Source: Dichomitus squalens LYAD-421 SS1
Taxonomy: Eukaryota; Basidiomycota; Agaricomycetes; Polyporales; Polyporaceae
Assembly: GCF_000275845.1 (NCBI RefSeq)
Contig: NW_006766931.1
Location: 1 to 11,412, forward strand
DNA length: 11,412 bases
Direction of reading: 5' to 3'
Shown here: positions 1 through 9,283 of the stretch, piece after piece
Position numbering within the stretch: the first letter of the stretch is position 1
How the letters are laid out: every line of letters begins with the position of its first letter
Position numbers and translations under genes: made by a program
The notes under the pieces: generated by a model
What the model saw: the letters and a program-made list of their open reading frames with translations, nothing else
Told to the model about the DNA's origin: nothing
The model's database searches: none

Positions 1-66
1 GATGATCAAAGTTCTCAATCAGCATTGTGGCGTTTGATGCCAGATTTAGGGTTTGCGCGAAGAGGA

Positions 67-138
67 CCCGCCATTCGTGCTCCCTCCCCTCCCTCGCTGC
101 GCTCGGGGGGTCCCCCGAGCCGGGAGCACTCAGGCGGG
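67..138. repeat. GC-rich nested inverted repeat
   Basis: An outer imperfect inverted repeat pairs 67-84 (CCCGCC...GTGCTCCC) with 122-138 (GGGAGCAC...GGCGGG). Nested inside it, 101-109 (GCTCGGGGG) is perfectly complementary to 112-120 (CCCCCGAGC) with only two bases between, so the segment could fold into a long, very stable hairpin. A separate GC hairpin lies 40 bp downstream. No coding frame, terminal repeat or target duplication is visible, so I cannot assign it to a transposon family. It could be a transposon end, a subtelomeric repeat, or a structured non-coding sequence. Confidence 0.6.
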
Positions 139-175
139 CACTCTAAAGCCTCGTTCGCGCGATAAATACAGACGG

Positions 176-193
176 CCTCCCCTTTGGGGGAGG
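176..193. repeat. Short GC hairpin next to the telomere-like array
   Basis: CCTCCCC (176-182) pairs perfectly with GGGGAGG (187-193) across the loop TTTG. It sits 18 bp before the telomere-like hexamer array and, with the hairpin at 67-138, makes the first 200 bp unusually structured. No function can be assigned from sequence. Confidence 0.55.
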
Positions 194-210
194 AGGAGGT
201 GTGAATAGCG

Positions 211-282
211 CCTAACCCAAACCCGAACCCGAACCCTAACCGAACCCAAACCCAAACCCAAACCCTAACCGAAACTCTAACC
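211..282. repeat. Degenerate telomere-like hexamer array, C-rich strand on +
   Basis: About twelve consecutive units follow the pattern CCNAAC: exact CCTAAC three times, with variants CCAAAC (four times), CCGAAC (twice), CGAAC, CGAAAC and TCTAAC. CCTAAC is a permutation of the CCCTAA/TTAGGG telomere repeat used by most filamentous fungi. The C-rich strand lies on +, the orientation expected at a left chromosome end. Since 210 bp of other sequence precede it and the units are diverged, it is best called an interstitial or subtelomeric telomere-like tract. It ends about 105 bp before the glycosyltransferase start codon. Confidence 0.75.
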
Positions 283-312
283 GACGCGTATCACTAAGAC
301 CGCGTGGGTTGG

Positions 313-360
313 GAGGTTTGATACCTCTCTGGCCCGATATCCCAGAGGTTTGCATACCTC
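313..360 (+). promoter_or_regulatory. Duplicated small palindrome upstream of the glycosyltransferase
   Basis: Two near-identical motifs start 32 bp apart: GAGGTTTGATACCTC (313-327) and GAGGTTTGCATACCTC (345-360). Each is itself an inverted repeat (GAGGT...ACCTC), and the bases between them also pair (CTCTGG with CCAGAG). The block ends 27 bp before the start codon at 388. Paired palindromes at this distance could bind a dimeric transcription factor or form a 5' leader hairpin. Both roles are inference; the repeats are seen directly. Confidence 0.4.
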
Positions 361-387
361 GTTGTAGTCTCTACCTAGAAGGCCACG

Positions 388-2491
388 ATGTCGACCACTC
401 GGACACACATCGTTGGCTATCCAGACCAGGGGTGGGGTGCGCAATGTCTCTTGTCGTCTTCGATATTAATGTCGCGCTCATTTATCCCGACCATGACATG
501 TAGGTCATGCACGCCCTCTCATCAATCTTTTTGCCCGCTTCGTCAAGCTACGTCCCGTTACCGTCACTCTGTTCACCTCGAACGGCTTCTACGATCGTAT
601 CATAAAAGAGCTGGCGCGTAGTTTCGAGGCTGGTGACGAAGGAGTCGCCGAACGCGTCAGGCAAGTCTCCAAGCGCTGATGACTGTTTCACCACTGACGT
701 TGATTGAAGGGTCATTTCAATTCATAAGGACGCTCACCTCATGTTCTCCGCCGGAGGTGACGAAGAGTTTAGGGAAGCATGGAGGTCAATCGTCTCCCAA
801 GAAGAGCTCGTCTGCAAACAGACAGGCTCGCGTTTTGCACCCCTCCCGAAGCCCAAGGCGATAATCATCGACGTGAGTACAGCTATTGTCCGTCGATTGT
901 GTGCAGAAAGGTGTAACATGCATCCAGTTTTTCTCCGTCGGACCCTTCGAGTCCATCAAGGCTCTCAGTAGAGATACTGTGAAAGTTTTCTCTTGGCACC
1001 CAGGACTCACGTACTCCTTGTTCTACCTATTCGGTCCGGAGAACCTCGGTGGCAGGGGCAACGTTCGCCCCATTGTGGAAGAGGAAGCTCGTCGGACTGG
1101 TCGATCCTTCAAGGAGGTCGGACTCGAGGTGTGTGCGGGTCCGCTAGTACATCCAGATTAGTCGTGACCTTTCTCTAGGTGGCATTCAAGCCGACTGGCA
1201 GAGTGGTACGCATCCCCGGAATGGTCCCCATGTACGATCACGAATATTTTCCTCAAGAGGTGAGTCGTCGGGATCGTTCACAGACGGTGCATATCCTTGA
1301 CTATTCTTGAAGTTCCCCTTCCCGGATGGCATTGGGGAGGTATTCCCGCGAACGTTTGAGTGCGCATCATCCCTTCTGGACAGTTGAAATGCATGATTAA
1401 TCCTGTTTCAGAACCCTCCAGGCGTCTGATGGGATCTTATTGTTCACTCCGACATCCTACGAGCCAGAGGCTGTAGCTGCCGCGAAGGCATGGTTTGGGG
1501 AAACAGGACGCCCGGCGTACGCCGTCGGTCCCCTTCTGCCATCTGCATCGAAGACGACCGCGGCGGACAACGAGAAGACACAATCGAGCGAGTCAAGTGA
1601 GGTTCAGGAGCTCCTCGATGCGGCCCTCAAGACGTTTGGGGAGAAGTCTCTCGTCTACGTGAGAGCAGACTTCTCCGAGTGGGCTTCAGCTAGCATAGCA
1701 CCTCATCCCCTACATTTATTTCATGCAGTTATCGTTTGGTTCAATATTTTGGCCAAGTAGCAAGCCAGAGAACGTGTGGGCCGTTCTCGACGTCCTCATG
1801 GAACTCAATATCCCGTTTGTGAGTAGTTCGTATTGTATGGCTGTTCTCCTATCCCGTTCTCATATGCGACCCAGATCTTGAGTATTGCCTCTCCGTTCGC
1901 CAAGGTCCCCGAAGAAATCAAAACGAAAGTTAAAGCGTATGGGAAGGGCGTTATATCTTCATGGACGCCTCAACAGCTGATCTTAGACCACCCGGTATGT
2001 TCCCCTCTACGGATCAACGGGAAGTGCTTTTCTTAGGAATGAACGTAGGCCACGGGTTGGTTCATCGCCCATGGTGGCCACAATGGCGTTACGGAGGCAG
2101 TCTCTGCCGGTGTCCCTCAGTACGTACTTACGCATCGTAGCCTGCGATGAAGCGTATGGTGGCTGATAACCTGAGCAGGATCCTCTGGCCTTTCGGTGGC
2201 GACCAGCCTGCGAATGCCGTGCACATATCCGACCAGCTCCAGATTGGCTACGAGCTGCTAGAGGTCCGTACTGGCAATGGGCTCAAACCTATTTACCGCA
2301 CGGGCTATACGCCGAAGGGCACCATTGAGGCGGTCAAGGCAGAGGTACGGGACGTCCTGCAGAAGGCGTTCGGTGAGGATGGCGCGAAGAAACGTGCAAG
2401 ACTCGAGGAACTGAGGAAGGCTGTCAATGGCGAATGGGAAGATGGTGGTCTGTCCAGGAAAGAAGCTACGGAGTTCCTAGACAGCCTCTGA
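388..2491 (+). CDS. UDP-glycosyltransferase (family GT1-like), 11 exons, complete
   Basis: The predicted protein transfers a sugar from a UDP-sugar to a small-molecule or lipid acceptor; the substrate is unknown. Exons I support: 388-436, 504-660, 710-872, 928-1128, 1179-1259, 1313-1353, 1412-1658, 1729-1818, 1875-1994, 2049-2119, 2179-2491. They total 1533 nt (510 residues plus stop), all phases agree, and introns are 49-70 nt. The N-terminus reads THIVGYPDQGW-GHARP, placing the family's catalytic-type His at residue 18, with its codon just after intron 1. The C-terminal half has a PSPG-type donor-binding motif at residues 373-416, exactly 44 residues: it opens WTPQQ, has AHGGHNG in the middle, ends GGDQ, and spans three exons. 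No stop or lost key residue is seen, so the gene looks intact. Intron 2 (661-709) is GC-AG. Intron 6 (1354-1411) has a weak donor and is the least certain junction. No signal peptide or clear membrane segment is visible. The start codon is the only one giving the family-like N-terminus. Confidence 0.9.
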
Positions 2492-2927
2492 CCGCGAAGC
2501 ACCGAGGTCGAATAGGCGTCGCAAGCGAGTTGTTGAAGGAGGCTGGAGGTATACCATGTGCAGATCGGTCTTTCATACGTCGTAGATGCTACCGTTCCCT
2601 GAAAACAAAACATACACTTGTGTCGTCGCTGATCACCATCTGAGATGCGATCAAAGGACAGTGCGTTCCTTTCGATCCCCCCAGTGTTGACCACATCGGA
2701 AGCAATGGAACGAATCATTGTCACAGGCTCACCGCAACGTCAGAATCTCATTAGCCTTGTCTTCCCTTCCGTGTCATCCATCGTTATAGAACAACAGTGA
2801 CACTATGCAGCATTGCTATCATTACATATACTACTTTCAGAGCGAGAAACGCAGTGATACAAGACACAGGTGTACAGGGAATAAAAAGTTATGAGAGCCT
2901 GGGGTTTCGAGGGCATCTTGCAATCCA
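2492..2927. other. Convergent intergenic interval, 3' ends of two genes
   Basis: This 436-nt stretch lies between the stop codons of the + strand glycosyltransferase and the - strand MED12 gene, so it should hold both 3' UTRs and terminators. An AATAAA on + occurs at about 2880-2885, but it is nearly 390 nt from the glycosyltransferase stop and I do not rely on it. Open frames here are short and show no family resemblance. No repeat or RNA gene was recognised. Confidence 0.5.
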
Positions 2928-5900
2928 TCATCTCTTGCTCTTGGTTGTCTTACTAGTGGACTTCTCAGCCGCTCTCCCTTTCGCTCGCTTTTGCGCACGA
3001 TTTTGAGATTTTGGGATAGGACCCTCGATGATCTCGATGTCACTGTCCTCTTCTGCAATTGTGCTCATCGTCTTGCGCTTGTTTGACGATCCCGTCCCAG
3101 ATCCTCCCCCATCCAGAGCATCTGCGTCGATAATGTCCCCTGATGTAGAGACAGAGAGACGGCTCAGCGCGTGAGCGGGACTTTGGCGTAGAGAGGCGAC
3201 AGAGCGTGCTGAGCCAGCCGAACGGACGGACGATGCTGGTGATGGTCCGCGTGATGAAGGGCGGCGTTCCGTAGTTGTGTTCCGGGAAGCATGTCCAATC
3301 AGAGCAGGCAAGGGAGGGACACCGGTACCACTGTTGTCGTCACCAGCTGAATTGCCCCGGGAGCCAGTGCCCGACCGAGTACCGTCGCTAAGAGGTATCC
3401 GCGTCTCACGCCAGTCGCGGCGAAATGGGCCCTCAGAGTATACGTCGTCTTGGAAAGAGCGGAGATTCTCTTCTGCCATCATGTCCTCTACATCACCGGC
3501 AAAGCCCTGATGAACTTGCCGGGTAGGGAGAATGATGCGATCTCCAGTGACTCGTGCCTCGAAGAGCTCGAGCGAAAGCGCTGCGGAGTTCTTCACTTGT
3601 GTTCGACCGTCCAGCGCGCGCTCATCCCCTCCTCTGGACAGGTCACCGGCAGGGTTCTCTCCGATGTACTCTGTCCATTCCCAGGGGCGATTTTGCACAG
3701 GGACGGAGCTAATTAGCGCTCCAGAAGCATCACGAGTGGTGTAGATAAGGCCTTCGACAGCGGGGTTCAGCTCAACATACGGGAGGAGGCTACGCATACG
3801 GGTCTTGTATTCCGGTGGCAAATCAGCGGGGAGCTCAGAAAGATTGAACTCGGGGTAGTTGCGGAAGGGGTCAAAGGGCACCGTCGCTTTGATGTCTCCT
3901 GGTATCTCTGTCAAAGTGGCGTCAGCATGTTTTCAAAAGTAACGCTCGCAGTACACTCACCATCCAAGGTATAGCACAGGGTATCAAGGATCAACGGAAA
4001 TGCTAGCATGTTCAGGCTGTCTCCAGTGCCGTACATCTAGATGGCATTAGCATGTTGACCTCGTCAGACGCCCCAGTAGATACGTACTAGAGCAAGTTGA
4101 GTTAGATTGCGGCATAGCTCTTCCGCATTCTCCTTCGCCTGTTGACTCCAGCTGATGGCAAAACCCAGGTGGAACTGCAACATTCGGGCCAGAAAGACGA
4201 CTGCTTGCGTCCCCCTAGCCGCCGACTCTTCCCATGGATTCCGCAAAAGGGTTGCCATACTCTCTGTCATCTTCTTGATCTTGGCGCAGAGCACTGAGAA
4301 GAATATATCTTGGACGGGAGGGTCGAGCTGAGGCAGCGAAGCATCTTGTCTGAATGGAGCAACTATGTTGGCCATGAGGCGAAGGATTTCGCTCGCGCAT
4401 TTCTTCAGGTCATTGTGGGTCCTGTTGTCCAGGAGTGGGTCCCATTCCCGGAAGATGTCGGTTACCCGCTTGAGGCCCGCGTTAACAAACTGCCAGGATG
4501 GACATAGTGAATAAGATGCCCGTACTGTCGGCCGACGAAGTGCACATACCTTCCCGGCAACAGTCCGATCCACGTCTATGATCAGGTCCGCAATGAAGTC
4601 TGCCTCTTCGGGCTGTTTACAAGAGTAGAAGACGGCAGACGTGAGTCTGTCCAGACTGGCGCATGCCGCAACACGAGTTGACTCGCGCGACATGCCCTCC
4701 TGCAGTTGTTTGATTGTCAGCCTTATCTCGATAGATGTGGCAGCCAGCTTCCAGTGACTGAGCAAGGAGGACACGGAGTGGAGATCAGCAGCATTTACAG
4801 GACCATCTAGACCCAAGTTGGTTATCAGCTATACGTCGCGCACGGGAACCACCATCGCTTACCTTGACCTGGGTCATTGAGCATCAACCGTAACGCACTA
4901 ACCAGAGGCTCGTGCAGGTCGTCCGGTATACTCTGGGACTCGAGAAGCTTCTCGAAGGTGATGCGGACGGCATCGAGGTCGCGATAAATACCTTGACGGA
5001 AGACGTTTACTCGGCATATTGTCTTGCGAAGAGTCGAGGACGCAGCCCTCAGCGTCTCCGAGAGAAACCGATTCTGTTCGATAAGGACGAGAGCGGGAAA
5101 GTGAGATACCAGTAAGGAGAAGTGAGGTTCACGAAAGACGTCCCGACGACGAGTCATAAGCCCTTGGGCCTCAAAGACATCGGCAGGCGGGAGGCCTGTG
5201 CCACATTCGTCCCTGAGAAGCAGATGTTCGAACAGGTTGTTGACCGACGTCAGCAGTGTCTCCAATGCTTGGCCCTGTTCCTCAGAGGCAACATTTGCGC
5301 CTGCTTGCCAGACCTGAAAGACCAGACTTTCGAGGATGGTGGTAGTAGCAAGCGCTCCATAGCAGTTGAGGTACAAGAGAACCACAGTGACCACATCCCA
5401 GGTCTCCGTCGTGAGTGCAGCAATCTCGTTTCTCCCAGAGCCCAGAAGCCAGGATCGGATTTGCTCGTCGAATCCTCGGGGAAGGTGTTGATCGACGTGC
5501 AGCAGGAACGTGGCGTAGCGTAGGGCGCATTCCCGGCGACTAGCAACGTCCGACAGCATAGCGGGAAGCTGACGTAGACTGGCGACCGTATTGTCCCATA
5601 CTTTCCAGGCCCAATCGGGCGATGTCATGTACTTGTACCAGAGGCTGTTCGCAAGGAGTGATGGGGCTCCAGGCGCTGGATCCGTCGCGAGCATCAAGAT
5701 CTCGGGCAGGACTGGAGGGACGATGCTGGGGTTCTCATTTGTGGGGAACAAAGCCTTTCAAGAAGGACGTGAGGACACGCTATAGAGAGAAGGGACGAAC
5801 GTACGTGAGTATAAGCTGATATATCCGACAGCATCTGTTCACGCGCTGCAGGCTCCAGGTACGTATCGTTGTCAACCTCTGCAAGAAGCTTCAATAGCAT

Positions 5901-8900
5901 GCGGTTCTGCGAGCCGCGACTTCGCCAAGTCTGGTGAACGGCCCAGAGCGCAGAGGCAACGCCTTGCATGCGGTTCATGCAAGCCCAAACTTCCATATGC
6001 TGCCGCAGCGTCTCGATGACAGCGTTGAGTAGCGGACTACTGGTGGCGTGCTCAAGGGTAGCTAGGGACATCTACCACAGACGTCAGGGTCTGATAAGCG
6101 CAACAGGACGGGGTACTTACGTCTAGAATGGACCCATAGGACCTGATGCGAGCCATAATCACCGTTGTCAACGTGTAGACTCGCAATACAAGCGCCTCAG
6201 AGTCGAAGTTCAGCTCGCTCTGACTGCCACATAACCGAGTATCAGTGGATTGTGAGCTTCGATTAACAGATGCGCAAGCTCACTTCAACAGCCATTTCTT
6301 GTAGATAGGCAGGAACCATTGCTTGATGGTCTTCACTTGCTCAAAACGCGGAGCTGACAGTAAGCTGCTACATGATAGCCAGAATGTGGTTGTCGATGCT
6401 TGCCCGGACTGGGGTTCGCCTAGAGCACCGTGGTCGTATTCAGCACACAGATGGTGACGATTCGGGATGTACCTACCGCCGAAGAGTTCTGGGAGCAGTG
6501 AACGGAGCTCCTTACGTATTTCCCGCTCGTTGGCTTCTTCTGGCGTCTCGCGCACACGGAGGCCATATAGAAGTCCCTTCCGCTCGTTCATGAGCGAGGG
6601 GCTCGGCTCGTGGAGAGGGATCCATCGGAGAAACTCGCGATGTCGCGACACCTCGCCTCCCTAATTTCGACTTCATATCAGCTTTTGGTATTCACTCCAA
6701 CGGTGAAGTAGGGCTTGCCTCTGGCTCAGTATACGACAAGCCTTCCTCTCCTCGTGCGACGAGATGCTGCATGTACATGCCAAAAGAGAACAGCCCATGC
6801 TTGACGAGTTGGCCGAACAGCAGCGCCACGGCAGGGAGATTGCTCGGCTCTCCGGCGACCTCAGACTTGTTCAACCAGTGGAACAACAGACTCTGTATCT
6901 GATCGTCCGAGGAAGGCGCGTCCCGCCTGATCGCGCGCTCCTCTGCCCTGTTCCTCCACAGCTGGAGAAGACAGGCAGCAGCGTACGGTCGATGGTCGCC
7001 GTACTGAAGCGGAGTGACGCTCCAGGTCAGCAGGAAGTCCAGTTTCCGGGTAAACGTCTCCGAGATATCGAACGTGTCTTCGAAAAGAGCCACGCTGGTC
7101 AGATCGGTCTTCCCGGAGATCGAGTTGAGGAGCTGCAGTACCAACTGTGAGCACATGCCGCATGTGCGTGCGTAACCGCTCACCTTGATATCGGACAACG
7201 CAGAAGAAAGCGTGCCGAGTACCCGGGGAGGGAGATGGTGGAATAGCATGGCTTCGTTCCGACGCTGCACGTCTAACAGCGTGTTCACCACCGTCTGGTG
7301 TAGCGACTGGAGACTCGGCTGCGCAGCGCTGTCTGATACGTCCGCAGCGAAGTTCTCCAACAAGATATCTTCCAGCACAGAGCCGTATTGGATATACATT
7401 CGAGGGCTGACAGAGGCATCTGGGAGAGACAGGAACGAACGCTACAGAGTGATCTTGTGAGTGGCGCGTCGGTCAACGCAGAAACTCTCCCCACCGAGAT
7501 GAGGTTCCTGAGGATATTCGCTGTGTTCGTGAGCTGCTCCTTGGCAGCCGAGCCCTGTATCTGATTGTGGTGGCCTCTCAATCAACATCCAATCCACAGG
7601 TTTTCGCGGTCACAGTTACTCACTTCGACATACTTGGCCAAGCACGCTTCCACGACAGGATGCGTCAGCGCGCGGCTCACCAGCATGCCGTCCAGGTACT
7701 CATCCGCCAACCGAGCGACGAATCCTAGCTGAGCAAGATTACAAGTAGCCATCTGCTGGACCAGCCACGACAGGAACGTTCGATTGTCGACCAGACCTTC
7801 CGCATAGAACGTGCGTAACAGACTCAAACTGTCCAACGTGCGCCCCAGATTAAGGGATTTGGACAATTGGACGAGTCATACGTAACCCGCGCTCACCAGT
7901 ATGTGAAACGAGAGATCCACTTTTCGCGGGTGCTGACGTCCGATAGCACGCCTTTGAACGTCTGCTTGATGCTCAGGCCAGGGCGCGGGGCGCTGGGAAG
8001 GGCAATGTCCGCGAGCTGCTTCTTTAGGTAGGTGGTCATGACGTTGGCCCACTCGACGCTGTATTGGGTTGGGTTATAGGTCGGCCTGTTCCGCAACCCC
8101 GCCTGTATACTCGTTAGGTCGCTCTCACCGCGTTAGCTCAGGGACGCACCGATTCGTTGGCTCCAAAGACACGGAGAAACCATACCGCGCGAGGAATTGC
8201 AACGTTGTTGGTATGGAGCAAGTCAAGGAGGTCGTGGCCCTTCGCTCCATGCGGGACATTCTTGCCGAGCTTCGCTAGCGGGACATCGGGGTTTGCCAGG
8301 TCAGCGAACCATGCCTGACGTTTAGCATCGTTGAGTGTGACTCTGGACGGCAGGCGGAACGACGAAGCTCTGGGATCGGAGGGTGAGCGAAGCGGCCCAC
8401 ATTGCCGGAGATGTCGTATACACACGGTATCCCAGGTACACTCTCCGCCTTTCGAGCGAAGATCTGGTTCATTAGGTCCTCTAGTTCATGGAGTGCATTC
8501 TCCTGCATCAGACGCTTCCGATTAGAGTCTTGTGCGCTGTACGTCTCTGCCTAAACGTTGCAATGTAAGATGAGGCTTGTTTCCCGAGACACTGTAGTCG
8601 TACAGGTACTGTGTGGGGAAGCTGAAGGCCATTCTTGACATTCGCTTCTGTGAGCGTCTCCTCGACCTGGTGAGGTCTAGGAGGGGAAAAGCCGATATAA
8701 CCTGTGAGACATGACGTTCGCTCAACATACGCGACATTCATGCAAGACACGGCAGGCATTCCGGCTTTCTTGACTCATGAAAAGTTGATGAAAAAGGAAG
8801 GCACGAGGCAAACTATCCATGAAATCATGGCTTTTCAGAACATTTCACAAGACTTGTGTTCCAGAATGCCACGTGTTCGTGGATAGTTTACCTCTTGCCT

Positions 8901-9056
8901 CCCCTTTCTATCGACTTTTCTCCCCTCCAAAAAGCCGGAATGCCTGCCGTGAGACATGAACCCACCAAGATCTGCGCTAACGTGGACTTTTGGAAGCCAT
9001 TCTGGAGGACGCAGCTCATAGACGGATAGGGGCTCGGACGTCTCATCCTCCGCCAT
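2928..9056 (-). CDS. MED12: Mediator kinase-module subunit Med12 (Srb8), 18 exons
   Basis: Med12 is a nuclear protein that links the Cdk8-cyclin C kinase to Med13 and core Mediator and stimulates the kinase. Exons (5' to 3'): 9056-8966, 8701-8604, 8550-8426, 8369-8150, 8102-7897, 7828-7624, 7554-7495, 7441-7184, 7132-6719, 6660-6477, 6419-6284, 6223-6121, 6071-5805, 5754-4863, 4806-4550, 4489-4088, 4036-3961, 3907-2928. They total 4974 nt (1657 residues plus stop), with every phase consistent. The N-terminus carries the family signature PPEW...SADLG, split by intron 1, followed by YIGF.PPRP and LTEANVKNG. The conserved Med12 block (about residues 109-178) includes LNDAKRQAWFADLANP, VPHGAKGHDLLDLLH and NNVAIPRAVWFLRVFG. 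RETPEEANEREIRKE near residue 590 belongs to the central leucine-rich region. The last 220 or so residues are Ser/Gly-rich and disordered, then acidic (DSDIEIIEG) and basic (nuclear-localisation-like). Intron 9 (6718-6661) is GC-AG. Intron 8 could instead end at 7145 (39 nt), adding four residues. Family assignment is confident; single junctions less so. Confidence 0.9.
8748..8951. mobile_element. 204-bp foldback MITE (CACTA-like) in MED12 intron 1
   Basis: Arms 8748-8823 and 8876-8951 are each 76 nt and match in inverted orientation at 61 of 76 positions without gaps. The outer 20 bases are perfect (starting CACGGCAGGC). The 52-nt centre is also partly self-complementary (CACAAG at 8846-8851 with CTTGTG at 8853-8858), so the whole element is nearly one palindrome. 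The ends are CAC...GTG and the flanks are AGA on both sides (8745-8747 and 8952-8954). CAC ends and a 3-bp duplication are hallmarks of the CACTA (En/Spm) superfamily, so I suggest a non-autonomous CACTA-like MITE. No transposase is encoded. It lies in the 264-nt intron 8965-8702; without the element and one AGA, 57 nt remain, a normal intron for this gene. Family assignment is inference, since a 3-bp duplication alone is weak evidence. Confidence 0.7.
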
Positions 9057-9266
9057 GTGGATTCTATTGTTGTATTTGTAGTGTATAAGCGAAAAGCGGA
9101 AGCTAGAACAGGCAAGGACCTACGGAGCTCGACGCCGAGACACGGTGGCGCACAGACTCGAGATTGCAAAGACTCTTGATCGGAGATAGCACTGGTGTAT
9201 AAGATGAGCAATACTTTAGAACCTCATGGCAGGTGAGATACCTCAGCGATATCTGTGCATGAGTGT

Positions 9267-9283
9267 CGCGACTCCCAGTCGCG
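9267..9283. repeat. Perfect short hairpin CGCGACT-CCC-AGTCGCG
   Basis: A 7-bp perfect stem with a 3-base loop lies about 210 bp upstream of the MED12 start codon. An outer TCTGTG (9252-9257) can also pair with CACAGA (9297-9302), making a nested structure. It could be a protein-binding palindrome in the MED12 upstream region. No function can be stated. Confidence 0.4.

Noticed and set aside
309..503. Open frame upstream of and overlapping glycosyltransferase exon 1
   Set aside because: Its continuation reads intron 1 and a frame unlike the family. The start at 388 gives the expected THIVGYP...GHARP N-terminus.
2305..2724. 139-codon frame antisense to the last glycosyltransferase exon
   Set aside because: A shadow of a clearly coding exon on the other strand; Ser-rich with no family signature.
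6354..6476. Reading 6476-6354 as one 123-nt MED12 intron
   Set aside because: A 57-nt intron ending at 6420 fits the size class, keeps the frame, and adds a plausible family-like segment before APRFEQVK.
8604..8640. Possible frameshift in MED12 exon 2, where another frame reads AFSFPTQ after the VKNG motif
   Set aside because: The main frame stays open and splices at 8603 into AETYSAQD in phase. The resemblance of the other frame rests on memory of variable sequence only.
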